From contig OZ023209.1 of NCBI GenBank assembly GCA_963995525.1, positions 32,856,199 through 32,920,198 of the forward strand: a stretch of 64,000 nucleotides of DNA. Reading direction: 5' to 3'. The position numbers and the translations under genes were made by a program. Numbering within the stretch: the first letter of the stretch is position 1; each line of letters opens with the position of its first letter. This DNA is from Escarpia spicata. Taxonomy: Eukaryota > Annelida > Polychaeta > Sabellida > Siboglinidae. Of the stretch, positions 45,746 through 59,000 are shown in pieces. The notes beneath the pieces were generated by a model. That model saw only the letters and a program-made list of their open reading frames with translations. It had not been told where the DNA came from and searched no databases.

Positions 45746-47181
45746 GATCAGTTACTAAAACAATATCGCAGTGTTCACATATGACAAGCCTGCATGGCCA
45801 TGGCATGGGGTCAGGTGATGCTCCCACTTCGGCCGGCGTAAAGCGATCTAAATGTATGCTTTCATATTTAAAATGTGAATTTGTGTGTGTAAGCGTAGGC
45901 TAGAATACATCGGTACACAAAATAACCAGAATGTCAATAACATGACAATGTCACACTACAGTATTTAATAACGCTAACAGAACACAATGACATGTTGTTT
46001 TAAAAACTCTGGGACTAGGAAGTTGCGTGGATGTTTTTTAAAACTATCATTGACTCGTTGCACTAAACGATTATTTAGAAACATGTTTGTTATATCCACA
46101 CATAACCATTAATTAACTTATTTCAAATGTTGCTTGTTTGAACATATAAGGTATGTTTATCTGTTTTTGTGTATCTTTGTATGCCAACAATTGTACAGTC
46201 CAAAAAGACACCAATATGTGGTACCCTCACGCTTGTTATTTTCTTCTGCTGATATGGAAAACGTTTCAGATATGAAATTATCCAATTAATTAAATTAATC
46301 ATCTAGACTGAGTGATAACATATAAGGCTGGGTACAGTTAGAACGGTCAATTACCCTGGTATACAGCATCATAATATATAACTACTCCATACAACTGTCC
46401 AAACAACATCTGTGACCTGCCACAGCGAACCAGGTATTCAATCGCAACGGCCTATTCTGCACACCAGCCAAAATAGCTCTCTTTCTATGTCATGTTTATT
46501 TTCCTCTACAAATAATCCAAACTAATAACATACACAATTTACGAAACCATAGATTAAAAAACAATAGACAATGTGATTAAAAATCACCTAATTTCTCAAA
46601 ATTATAGTTTTGTTTATATAAAATTAAGGCTACACAATGAGTGGCTTCCAGTTGTTTGTGTGTAGGATTAATTGATATCTTGTAAAGGAATATTATGTTA
46701 GCTTTGTATAATTACATTGTTATTGTAATTAACTAGAAATGACATAATTACAATTGAACCCAACTCTGGATATATGTATATATTATGGCAGATGTCATAT
46801 GCATAATGCATTAACAAAATGTGTAATGTTAGGGTTCATAAATTGCTTACATAGTATTTTAACATAATACATTTGATTTCAGGTCAGACAACCTGGATCG
46901 ATCTATTGGAAAGTGAGTACAGACAAGTGCACACATGTATGACACTGAAGCTGCAATATTCTGTGACGATCGACACACTTCACCGGCATGGATATAATAT
47001 TATACACAGGGACAACAAACTGTGGACATTGTAAACATAAGAATTTCTACTGTCCTGCGACCAATTTGTATATGATTTCATGTTGATGAAACATTAAAAT
47101 ATTGTTGTCATGAGCCTGCAGGATTATGCCAACATTGATGCACTACATTGGCATGGATTGTGAGGCAGTGAACTGTGAATA
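45746..47181. other. Intron with nothing recognised
   Basis: AT-rich DNA without coding, inverted-repeat or tandem structure that I can support. Confidence 0.5.
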
Positions 47182-48230
47182 TTACTTTGTCTTAGCTGAG
47201 TGACTTTGCGGGTCTACGCCTGAAATGTATTGTGAATAGTCATCATATGCTTTGCGCACAGAGGGAGCAATGTAGAAACTGTCAGGAGTCCTGCATTTGG
47301 CACAGGAGATGTTGGGTTCATCTACAAAATACTGTGAACATTCTATAAAGAATACCTGATACTTCATGTTGAAGTGCTGGATAATATAGTAAACTTCGCC
47401 TAAAGGCGGCGATACACGGTACAATTGTCTCGGATGAAACCGTCCGTTTACCACGTAAACGATGAAATCATATCGTGTGATTTAATCCGAGTTACGCGAA
47501 AATCCGACTTAATCGAAGATGCCATATCCCAGCGCCAAAGGCAACCCTCTAAAAGCCCTTAGGTAACTGTGAATAACGCTTGAAAGTGACTGTATACTGT
47601 GGTAATTCTACATATGTTGATGTTCACAAACAACATACAACATTATGCAGTATTAGAACATTTTTGTGATCCATTTTGGCACGAATCTCTTATAGCTTAG
47701 TAATTATTATTGATTGTAAATGTCAGTCATCTTGCTTTGCGTAAGTCTTTGTTGCGACTATATCATGATAATGGCCTCTACTTGTCGGTCAACTCTTCGA
47801 TTTCACGAGCGTCGAACTAGAGTGTCTTAATTAGCGTCCATAAAGCAGCATGTGTGTCACTGAGTATAGTTATCTTATCTTCAGACACCGAGATTTTGTC
47901 GCTCTCTTCATCGCTCAGTAAACCAACCGTCTGCGTAGGGGTGTTGTACGGTTCCAATGATCTGCTCGTTATTTTGGAGTAGTCAACCTTTCCCCTGTCT
48001 CGTCCATGCCAACACAGTCGTCCATCGTGCAAACAACATCGCTATACATCTCGTGGAGCTTATTCCGTAAGTTTCTGAACGAAGGAGTTGCTTCGTCTTC
48101 ATCCTCGTCTCGACGCTCAACACTTTAGACGAATCCTGTTTTTGTAGGAGTTCAGAAGTGTTTCCGGTTTCAGTTTGTTCCACGCTGGTTTCAGGGCAAT
48201 GACGACGTCCAACATAGTTCAACTTCTAGA
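47182..48230 (-). other. Decayed unknown coding region (possible mobile-element protein)
   Basis: Minus-strand frames 47182-47454 (contains 'YIIQHFNMKYQVFFIECSQY', 'CAKCRT', ends 'SHSAKTK'), 47817-48032 and 47983-48222 are adjacent and in different frames. A shifted reading across 48000-48150 gives acidic 'DEDEATPSFRNLRNKLHEMY' and 'DDCVGMDETGER'. It looks like one broken gene rather than noise, but I do not recognise it and no splice sites place it in the host gene. Confidence 0.3.
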
Positions 48231-48399
48231 GAAATTGGTGCGATTCCTTCTGATACCTCTAGTCTCTTGGTGGTTAGGATGTACCGATAATGGAACGTCG
48301 TGCTCTTGGGTATAACAGCGTCCATTGGCTTGGTGATACTAATTGTATTATATGAGTGAAGACGTGACGCCTACGTATGTAAGTTGTCTGGCTTGTCTA

Positions 48400-50150
48400 G
48401 CTGGTGTGAGCATTGAGTGTAAATGACTAGGTTGTTTTGCTGAAAGGGCTTAGTAGGTGATTGTGCAGATCTTAAATATAATGCGATGTCGCACGGGGAG
48501 CCAATGCAGTGATTTTAGAAGTGGCACTGAGCGGGAGAATCGAAGAGATTGTGTGACTACCCTTGCTAAACAATTTTGGACACATTGTAGTTTTTGCCAA
48601 TATCCTTGATAGCAATATTATGAAGGAGGGAATTGCAATAATCTAATCTGCTGCTAACAAGAACTGTTGTGATAATCTTAGCGACAGAAAGCGACATATG
48701 TCGGCGAATGCGGCGAAGATCACGGATATGATAAAAACAGCAACAGTGCTGTCTGAAATTGAAGTCGCAATCAAAGGTCACTCCTAGATTCCGTACTACT
48801 GCTGCTGGTGTGATATTTTGACTCAGGATGCATGTTGGAAAAAAGTCATTAAGTTTACCTCGCTGCATTGGAGTACCAATGATGAGGAATTCAGTTTTGT
48901 CTGCATTTAACTTTAATTTGCATCGGTCATCCATGAGAAAACATATTGGAGACAATCGATGAGTCGGTTTAGGGAGTGACTTGTATTGGGCGTGGCCAAG
49001 GAAATGTAGATCTGTGTGTCATCTGCATAAAGGTGATGATCCAAATGATGACTGGATTACAGAGCTGAGTGGCGTAGTGTAGATAGTTAAAAGCAAAGGC
49101 CCAAGAACGAAACCCTGGGGAATGCCACATGAAATGGGGAGTGAGTTTGAAAAGTAATCATCTATCTTTATACATTGATGTATATTGGTTAGATATGAAG
49201 AAAACCAGGTCAGATCTGTGCCAGATATGCCATACCACATTGATAAACGTTTGACAAGAGTGTTGTGATCAATGGTATCAAAGGCGGCAGACAGATCAAG
49301 CAAGGTAAGTGCAGTTACTTTGCCTTTATCAATGTTTAATATAACATCATTGTGTACTTTTAGGAGAGCAGTCTCTGTAGAATGAAATTGTTTGTATGCT
49401 GATTGGAGCACACTGGATAAACAAGTTGAGCTGATATGACACCTTAGGCGGCTTGCTACGACTTTCTCAAGTATCTTAGAAATAAAGCTAAGATTAGAAA
49501 TTGGCCTATAATTTTTGAAATCATCTTTTGGCAGAGAAGTCTTTTTGAGAACAGGATTTACATGTACGTGTTTAAAATCATCTGGAAATTTACCCGAACT
49601 CAGTGATAAATTTATGATATTTGTAGAGGACATTATTATTTTCCTCACTTCATCAACTGTGGCTGACTCAAACAATACAAGTGGAGAATTGACTGACTTT
49701 TATTGACTGCAAGGATGTCTATTGTCTTGGAAGTTAATAAATCGGTAAGCGAGGCTGTTTTGTCTCGAATAGATCGAACGTTAGTGTTGGCTACTCGAAT
49801 ATTGCGCCTGATAGCAGGTCCAGGATTAAGACTTACATCTCCTGCTAGTAGTATAATAATTGCCAATTTAAACGTTGGCTTAGAGCGGGGGATTGGCAGT
49901 AACTTTCTATTAAAGCAAAGATTAAGACATGGCAAACTGTGAAGATGTGACAAGGAAATGTGTGTTCTCATGTACAAATGACAGCCGACCGTTGGGGACT
50001 AAGTGGCTTGCACAGCGTAAAATCGTGACCTCTCGAAGCAACAGAACAGGATAAAAATAAAACACACAATAAAAATGCTGGTGACATTGTCTTGGTGACA
50101 GTGTAATTTCCTCAAAATGGTGAAGAATAAAATTATAATGTCTCATAAAA
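48400..50150 (-). mobile_element. L2-like retrotransposon with internal deletion and an N-terminal 2A-like motif
   Basis: Minus strand: 'LLAGDVSLNPGP' (49816-49842 for the last nine residues) then endonuclease start 'NTNVRSIRDKTASLTDLL'. The frame then jumps, with most of the endonuclease lost, into RT at 49675: 'NYRPISNLSFISKILEKVV', 'LDLSAAFDTIDHNTLVKRL', 'SCGIPQGFVLGPLL'. Past a frameshift at about 49010 come 'LKLNADKTEFLIIGTP' and 'RNLGVTFDCDFNF' (48566-48955). The 'DLSAAFDTIDH' and 'LNADKTEFL' strings are L2-clade hallmarks. The catalytic Y/F-A-D-D box falls in the broken stretch. Confidence 0.85.
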
Positions 50151-50994
50151 ATAATAAATAATTGAAAATAATAAAATATTCTAAAATAATGTAAATTTCT
50201 TGATTATTAAATAGTGTCATAAACCCATTTCTACCAATTGTCCAATATCTCGAGACTTAAATGATATTTTGAAAAGTTTTTAAAGGCTGCTTTATACATG
50301 AATCACTTCTTTCCAGAGGATGATTTACTAATTTGCATAAATTCAACATGGCCGCCAAATGAACAAAAACATATATATTGTCTTTTTTATCAGAGCAATT
50401 TCCAGAGAGGCCCCAAGCAAAATATTTTGCATACGTATACTTTATGACCATATATAACTTTTGAGAGGGGAATGCCAGGTTTTGAAGGCCAAAGTCAAGG
50501 TCAGATGAAGGTCAAAAGTCAAATAATGTCGCAATTCCATTTCTATCATATAGTAAGACTCAAACAATATTTATTTGTGTTTCGGAAATTTATAGTATGT
50601 TTGCACAAATATACTTCCTCTCGTATACTTTATTAAATTTGCATAAATCCAAAATGGCTGCTATAGTGCGCTAAGCTAATTACGTTTGCTGGCAGTTTCA
50701 CATATAACTTTCACATAAAGGGCTACTAAGTATACATTTTAAGCTTGCTTATCTAGATCATACGCATTTTCTATTGGTACAATTACTACTAGTTATTTAA
50801 GCACTATAATGAATCGACAAAATTCGACAAATGATGTCCAAAGAGCAAGCGCGTGTATTATATCTACCGTCAGATTAACACGAGAATGATTTCAAAGGAG
50901 ACATGCAGCTGAATGTGTGTAATATAACATTGAACACCTCCATTGCTGACAATACTAACTAATTCCTCATTGGCGGTTGACATGAGCGTGTTCT

Positions 50995-52660
50995 TAACCC
51001 TCACAAAGTCCGCGGCAGAGACAAAGCGCTGTGCATGTGAGTCCGGCGTTTTTGCATTTCTTCGCACAAGTGGGTTCAGCCTTGCAACTACACTTGATCA
51101 GTTCTCTACAGCCAATAGCAGCAGCTGGCAGTGTTGTCCAGACTGGACGCCATCCGGTGTCTCTTCTTGTCCACCCGAAACCGTCAGGGTTGGGTGCTAT
51201 GACTCTCGGTTGGGAGAGGCTTCTCCATCATCTTCACCCTCCTTGGGAACAGCTCGTGTCGAAGGTCGTTCACCTTGACATGCGATGTAGTGCTGTCATA
51301 CATGATATATGTAAAACGCTCAATCAGCTTGAATGCTGTAGATGTAAATTCCAAAGGAACAAATCCAGTCTGAGACGCGATGATGAACCCAACTGTGGCT
51401 GTGGAATATGCTTTACATGCCTTCCAAGCTGACTTCATGCCTTTACCGCTGAACTGAGATGTTGCATCAGAACCTGAGAAAGTGTGAAAAACTGAAAAGC
51501 GCGAGATTGAATTGATGCGGTAGTAGCAGAAGTACTTTCCTGTACCAAAGCCAACCCACAACTGCATTATTGGATGGTGCTGGACAAGATCGTGAAAGAC
51601 TCCCACCAAAATGACAACCACATCGGTGTCTACGGTTCTGACGAGAACAGTAGTTGCCCCCTCATTTAGCGCATCGTCTACATGTAGACACATTCTACTG
51701 TCTGCCTCTTCGTGGTCATTCGTCGACATTGATATGTCAGCGCGATTCACTTTACACTTGTTTAGTTGGTGGGTAGTCAGGTTTGACTACATCTTCCGTC
51801 AGAAGTTTGAAGAGCTCTTCTTTGTTTGTGGCATCCTGTAAGAAGCCTGCAGGGTACACGAGCAATATGGCATTGTCCCAGACGATGTAAATCCTAGAAC
51901 AACCTTGAAGTTGTCTTTCAGTCCAGGGAAAGAAGCTGGTATTACTCTATTCACCGAATGTCGATGTTTTCTAGTGGTAAGGTGTGCATTATCGTAACAC
52001 CATCAAATATGTTGGCATCAAAATGAGAGGGTGCCTCTTGCTGGAAATTTGGTTCAATGCAATGCAATAACTGATGTTTGGTGCTTGTTAGTCGAAGTTT
52101 CCCATGCAGGGACAATGCCTGCGGCCACGGGGGGGGGGGGGGGGGGGGTTTGTGTGCAAAAAACACCTCTAGTTTGGTGTTACGGACTTATGCAGCGATG
52201 AACAGCTGGCTGAAGAGGTTGCAATCACTCTTCATATGTTGGAATTGTTGTTTCGCTGCGACGTTGTAGTGGAATGAGCACGCTTGAATAGGAACAGTTG
52301 TTTTTTCTTGCTGGCCTTGTGGATGGAGGTCTTCCTTTCAACAAGCACATCCTTGGCGTATTTGGAATACTGCTCTTCCCGAAACGTTCCATTGAGTGTA
52401 GTGCTTGCACTACCATAGCGTTCGTGCAATCATGGATGTCCAGGGTCATTACTTCGTTGGGTGAATCCATGAATGGATTGATTTCCAATTGTCACGATGA
52501 CATCGCACATGTTGTTAACCTGTTTCTAAAATTGTCCTGGGTTGCATGTCCTTGCTCATGATTCAGAGATGGTTGGTCGGGCGAGTAATACATTTCCTCA
52601 AAATCAGTGAGGATCCTGGCCTGCTCAGGACCTGCCACCATCCAACGTTTAGGAGTGTAA
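50995..52660 (-). pseudogene. Transposon protein with PIN/FEN1-like and CXC-type segments, decayed
   Basis: Order on the minus strand: 'KRWMVAGPEQARIL' (about 52640), 'MEINPFMDSPNEVMTLDIHD' (52488), a basic segment in a shifted frame (52330, 'YAKDVLVERKTSIHK'), 'HGKLRLTSTKHQLLHCIEP' with a Pro run (52100), then the best-preserved block 51750-51184: 'NDHEEADSRMCLHVDDAL', 'VRTVDTDVVVILVGVFHDL', 'FHTFSGSDATSQFSGKG'. The H-E-E-A-D and D-T-D-V-V motifs suit a PIN/FEN1-like metal nuclease. After a frameshift near 51200 follow 'WRPVWTTLPAAA' and a Cys-rich end ('CSCKAEPTCAKKCKNAG', about 51060). Such proteins occur in many copies in invertebrate genomes. Confidence 0.7.
52129..52148 (+). repeat. G homopolymer of 20
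   Basis: Twenty consecutive G on the plus strand, encoding a proline run in the transposon pseudogene on the minus strand. Confidence 0.95.
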
Positions 52661-53469
52661 CATATGCTAAATTTGGTTGCCTAGTATAGGGATTATTCTG
52701 AAAGTCAAAACGAAATCAATGTTCGTATGGCGGCCATCTTTAAATCTAATATGGCCGACACTTGATGGCATTCTCATAACAGAAGTGGATTCCTAGATTC
52801 TACAAATGTTGGTTTATACACCATGAGCATGTTTTGGGTTGAATATAAGCTTGAAAAGACAAATTCCTGATAAACACATATTTTTTTCTTTGGCCTTGAC
52901 TTGACCTTGATCTTGGCATTCAAAATCGGGCAGCCCCCTCTCAAAAAGTGATGTATGGTCATAAGATATATGTGTGCAAAATATTTTGTTTGGAGCCTCT
53001 GTGGAAATTGCCCTGATAAAAAGAAGACGATATATACATATATATTTGCTCATTTGGCGGCCATTTTGAATTTATGCCAATTACTAAATCATCCCGTGGA
53101 AAGGATTGTTTTCAAAATATAAAGCAGTCTTTCAAAACATTTAAAAAGATCATTTATATGTCGAGATATTGGACAGTAGTAAAAATGGACTTTTAACGTT
53201 ACTAATCTTTGACCTTGGCCTGACCTTGACCTTTAAAATTGGGCAGTCCCCGCGCAAACGTTTTGCATGGTCCTGAGGTACATCTGTGCCAAATTTGGTG
53301 CTTTGTTCCAGGGTGTTACGATATCACTAAAATTTAGACTTAAGCGATTCCACTATCACCAGGTATGACACATTAAATCATATTTAAATTCAGATTTTTT
53401 GCATGCAAGAAATTGCAAGTTTCCCAGAATATATAATAAATGGTGTTATTTCTGTGCACAATCTCCACT

Positions 53470-55060
53470 AACCTTGTTTGTTCTTCATTAAGACGCTTAG
53501 CGCTCAAGGGAAACCAACTCAATTAAATAACATAGACTTATCAAATAATTCTTTCACCATCCATAATTGCTATGGAAGATTATTTTTATATGATGTTAAT
53601 ATATTATTATTTGATAGGGATTTAGACATGTTAAAAACACATGTTTGCATTGTGTCTAACGCCCATGCTCTGCAGAAATATACAAACATATTTTTAAACA
53701 TGGACGTTAATGTATGAGTATGTTGAGTTTGCTTGCTAATTACTTAATATTGACTAATTAATTGATTTGTTTAATGATAAAAGACAGGATGATGTATATT
53801 AAGAAAACACACACAAAACTCTGTTTTTTAATATATATATATAATTATAATAATACCGTCAGAGTTAATTATTGTATATTATTACATATTTTAATAAAAA
53901 TTAATAATGTAAATATTAGTTAATTTGATCTGTAATCTTTAATTTAAGTCAGATGCCAGTATTCTTTCATGACAATTATATTGAACTGCCTAGTATAACA
54001 GTTGCAAGAAAACACAGCACCATTGGGCGACGGAAATTACCCAAAGCTTTCACATAAAAAAAGCATCGTTATTGGTAAAATGGCTTGTTAACACGCACAC
54101 ACAAATAATATGTTTCCACACACAACATTGTTTTGTAAACAACGAAGCTACGTAGCTACGTAACTAAGCTAGTTTGATAATCAATACGGGTTTAGACCTA
54201 ACCAGTCAACAGAATATGCATCACTCGAACTGGTAGATAGAATAATTACTCAAATGGACAAACAATTACAAATTAGTATTTTTGTTGACCTTACCAAGGC
54301 TTTTGACATTATTGACCATTCGATATTACTAAACAAGTTAAGATATTATGGCATAGATGGCAAGACTCTTCTTTTAACCAACCGGAAACAGTATACGGAA
54401 TTTGAAGATAAGTACTGCATCTGATACTTTACCTTTAAAAGTAGGTGTGCCACAAGGGCACTCTTATTTACTATGTATGTAAATGACTTTCACAAGCAAG
54501 CCAAATGGTTAAATAAAAAATTAAGGAATATTAAAACATAGGTTACCATTATAAATAAAAATTATATTATTTTATATAATGCACTGCTATTATCTCATAT
54601 TAATTATTGTATTATGACATGAGAATGCCAAGGAAACAGATTAAAACGAAAAGAAAGCGGTGCGAATTATAACATTAAGTAAATATTTTTTATTTTAGCT
54701 TTTTAAACAACTCAACATACTAAACTAAAATGTTATTACAAATACAAACATCAAAATTTATCCGTTTCCATATTCAATTGTCAGATAACCCCAAATACAA
54801 GCATACACAAATATGACACTCGAAGAGCAACTGAACAACACACCTTCAGAACTAAACATTAATTTGCAAAAAAGTGTCTTAAATAAACTTACCACATGTT
54901 ATAAATAATATCCCTGATTATGTGAAAGACAAGATAGTGATCCATACTTTGAGAGGTTTATCAAGTTATGCTAAAAACCACATGCTACAACATACAACGT
55001 CACGTGCAATATATATTAAATTGCTACATATGCCAACTAAATGAATAAAATATAAATGAG
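53470..55060 (+). mobile_element. Heavily decayed non-LTR retrotransposon fragments
   Basis: 54180-54360 reads 'FRPNQSTEYASLELVDRI' and 'IFVDLTKAFDIIDHSILLNK', the RT motif before the catalytic box. 54440-54520 reads 'LLFTMYVNDFHKQAKWL'. A piece at 53500-53717 ('RLFLYDVNILLFDRDLDMLK') resembles the catalytic-box region but lies upstream, so the element is rearranged. Many stops. Confidence 0.6.
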
Positions 55061-55589
55061 AAACACAGTTAATAAAAATGCAACTTCTAAATCTGTAGAG
55101 TCGCATATATGTGTTCATACACACGAACTCACTACTTTACTAAGCACATTACATCAACAAAACAACTATCATATACATTATGTAAGAGAAGACAATTACA
55201 TTTCTTCATAATAATTATTTGTTGTTATAAAACCTAGGATTAGATTCATCAAGCATATATTTCTTTCTGGGTGGCTCCTATGATAGCGATCAGTTTTAAT
55301 CTTAACAGGATTCTCCCATCCCACGGCAACTGTTTTCCTTTCTTTTGTTTCAATATGTATACTGTGTTCTGTTGGTTACATATTTTCAGTTGTATTGTAT
55401 ATTTCACATTTCACTATTACTGCATGTGCCAGTATGTATGTATATGTATATAATACGTGTATGTGTGTATATATACATAATTTTTATTTTTTTATGCTGT
55501 AGGGATAATGCTAATATCCTTTATGCTTTATTTTATTTTTATCGTAGACACGGAACACTCCTGTCGATTTAGTTTCTGTTTCTTTTACC

Positions 55590-55770
55590 CGAGAGCTCAA
55601 AATCGTAAGTAGTCGCAGTCGAGGTTAAGGTTGCAATTGTTCCCTGTGTCGAGATCTGCCACACGTATAAACGAACACATAAAGGTTGTCGGATCAGTTG
55701 GGCAACACCGAGTTGGCCAAATAGTCCGCCAACTAGTTGTTCGTGTAAACGGGCCTTAACTGCATATGTA
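55590..55770. repeat. Dispersed repeat also seen at 40010-40100
   Basis: 'tcggatcagttgggcaac' and 'aactagttgttcgtgtaaac' here match, in part inverted, 'ttgcccaactgatccga' and 'aactagttgctcatgtaaac' at 40036-40080. Ends in 'gtaaacgggcc', a MITE-like terminus. Confidence 0.5.
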
Positions 55771-56069
55771 GTGCACGTATCTTAGTAAAGTGCTATTAAG
55801 TATTTTGTGTATATGTAGAGAACGCAGAGAAGCTATGTGTGCACATTGTGTTCAAAATGCAGGATGGCATTTTCTAAGTAAAGTTTGTAGGTGGTATCTA
55901 ATATATTTTTTGGCTCTCGAAGTATGACAATATGGGATAATATATTGATAACTTTGCCTTGTAGGACAATCATGATAAGCAGAGCTTTGTAAAAAATAGC
56001 GATTGAAAAAAATATAGGAACGCTTTTTAATGCACACATTTATTAATGAAAGTCAAACTTTGACGAGTG

Positions 56070-59000
56070 AAGATTTAACAAGATTTAACACGATTGCCAT
56101 CTAGAAAATAAATTCTAGATGTCAGGTGGACAAGGAAGCCTTTTGGCTTATCGAGAGTCCAATACGTTTTTTATGTACGTGTATCCCGCCTTTTTAAGGT
56201 AGGTGTCGATTTTATTAAAAAAAATATTCACACTTCTAGCACCAACACAATCACGAGATAATCTGTTCCATTTATTTACAATCCTTTGTGAGAGTGAGAA
56301 CTTTCTTATATGTAATCTACACTGCTCCATTACTAATGTAACTTCATGTCCTCTGGTCCTTCTATCTTTCTTAACTGAGACAAAAAAATTCTAGCAATAT
56401 TTTCATAACCAATTAATATTTTAAGCACTTTTATCTGATCTCCTCTTAATCTCCTGGTCTATAGCGTTGTTAAACCACATTCGTTTAGGCGTATTTCGTA
56501 ACTAAGATCCTCAGTTTTGGTATAATTTTAGTATCATGTTAGCTCTCCTCTCTACTCTTTCTAGCATATATATGTCCTTCCTGCGATATGGCTTCCACGC
56601 TTGAATACAATATTCTAAATGAGGCCTAACTATTGTCTTGTACAACGGTATTATTAGCTCTTTTTTTATACGTTATATCATGCGTAATTATTCCAAGTAA
56701 TTGATTTCCCTTTGAAGCGGCAATACCTTCATATCAGCACTAATGGTTAACTCTAAGTCTTTTCTTTTATACTACTACTTAGTACATAACCTCCCCTTCG
56801 TTCCCATGTCCTGTGTGGAGGCATTTATATTTCCCAAAATTTTATAACATTTGCCATTTTCAGACCATTTTCTCAACCTGATCATCTTGTAAATGCTGTC
56901 TATCTCCATCACGTTTAATCCTTCTAAACACTTTTGTATCATCCGCAAATTTCAACACCTTGCTTGTTATATCATCGTCCAAACCGTTGCTATATATTAA
57001 GAATAATATAGGTCCCAGTACTAATCACTGTGGTATCCCATTCAAAAGCTACCCGTTGTCGTCTGTCAGTTTACCCATTTTCTATCCACTTAATTAAACC
57101 ATTTCCTATGCCAAGGAACTTTAGTTTAAGCAGCAATCTTTGATGTGGCACTTTGTCGATAGCTTTCTGAAAATCTAAGTAGATGATATCTACTGGTGAT
57201 CCCTCGTCTACCCACTTAATGATATCTTCAAAAAACATAACATAATTGTCAAGCATGACCCCACTTTTAGAAAGCCATGTTCAGATGGATTTACTAAGTT
57301 ATGTTTAAGAAGAACATTCACCATGTGATCTTTAATTAATCTTTCTAATAATTTGCAAATTACTGATGTTAAACTAACTGGTCTGTAGTTCTCTGACTTG
57401 TTTCTGGAACGTTTTTAAAATAACGGTATAATGGTTGCTTCTTTCTATTCTAATGGAACCACTCCCTCGCCTATAATAACAAGTTGAAAACTGTTGCAAG
57501 TGGTATGCTAATTTGTTCTACAATTTCCAAAAGTAGTTTAGGCGGAATCCCATCCACTCCAGGTGATTTAGTATCCTTCACAACCCTTATTTTTTGTAGC
57601 TACTATTGTGTGCAGCACCTACTTAGGCAAGCACAATGTTGGCGTAGCCCGCAGCGGAGACCGAAGGCCGACGGGAGCGTTTCCTCGACGAGGGGCTGTG
57701 CTTCACGGCGGCGGCGGCAATATGGACTGCTGACTATTGTGTAGCACGGATATTTATAGGGTGTGTGTGTGAGTATATTGTTAGGGTGTAATGTAGATGT
57801 GCCTACTTATCTTGGATGTGCGAACTATTTATAGTGTAGCTCCGCACTACACTACCATTTCCTAGGTTACAATTAACTGTCCTAAATAGTTTGATTTCGC
57901 CCCCTTGAACTTAACCTCTGGTACTGGCAGTGAACTAATAACTTTTCTGGTTAACACCTAAGTAAAATACTCATTCAGGTCTTCTGCCATTAAGAATCCC
58001 TCTGATATTATATTTTCAGCACTATCTTTTAGAGGACCGACCTTATCCTGAACTTTGTGTTTGCTCTGAACATATCCATAACAAATCTTGCTTCTTGTTT
58101 TATATTACAAGCAATTTTTCTTCTAATTTCGAATTTCAGTTGTAGTTTGGTTCAGTGCTTCTTTAGAAATGTTGTAGTCATCGTCATTTCCAGTACGTCT
58201 ATATGACTTCCACATCATTTATTTGTACTTAATTTTGCTAATGTTTTTTTTGATAAGTATTTCTTTCTGGACCGTTTCCCTTGCTTTTTAAGGGAACAAA
58301 TGTATCGGCGATGCACGCAATTTCATTCCTTAAGATATTCCAACATTCTGTTGCTGTCTTATTCTTCAGTGTGTTGTTCCAGTCTATATTTGCTAAATGT
58401 ATCGTCATTTCCTTATATCTTCTGTTGTGGACATTTCTCCAGTACTGCTTTTATTATTTCTTTCTGATTTTACTTTGATGGCAAAACAATTATCTGGTTG
58501 TGATCATTACTTCCCAGTGGCTCACATGATTTGTAAAATATTTCATTCTGTGAGGACAAAACTATGTCTAACACATTCTACCCCCAGGTTGGCTCTAGCA
58601 CATGTTGAGAAAGGAAACTGTCTTGTACTAAAATAAAAAAAACTTGTGGTCCTCACTCCCCGTATTCTGTAGAGATTACCATTGTATATGACCATGGTTA
58701 AAATGGCCCATAATTATACAGTCCCCTTTGCTAACTTCCCATATCGCGTTTTGTATTTTCTCATTCTGTTCTATGCTTGTGTTTGGACTTCAATAAACTA
58801 ACCCCACCGTTAACGTTGAATGTCCTGTAACTATGTTACACCAAACAGCTTCTTCGCAATCTGCTTCTCTTTCTAATTTTATCTCATAAGCCTGGATATA
58901 TTCTTTAACATATAAAATAACTCCACCTCCCCTTCTTCCTAGTCTATCTTTTCTAAACATTACATCTCCTGTTAGATCCAATTCGGCATCTGATATATCA

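Larger units (their letters stand above)
50208..53195. mobile_element. DNA-transposon-like element with about 300-bp terminal inverted repeats
   Basis: 50208-50520 and 52905-53195 are imperfect inverted copies: 'gtccaatatctcgaga', 'aatggccgccaaatga', 'aaaatattttgca' and 'cttatgaccata' appear in order at one end and reversed at the other. Between them lies a single decayed minus-strand gene. Superfamily unknown to me; target-site duplications were not resolved. Confidence 0.72.

Noticed and set aside
54120..54165. Short palindrome around agctacgtagctacgtaac
   Set aside because: Simple TACGTA-type repetition of few bases, expected by chance in AT-rich DNA.
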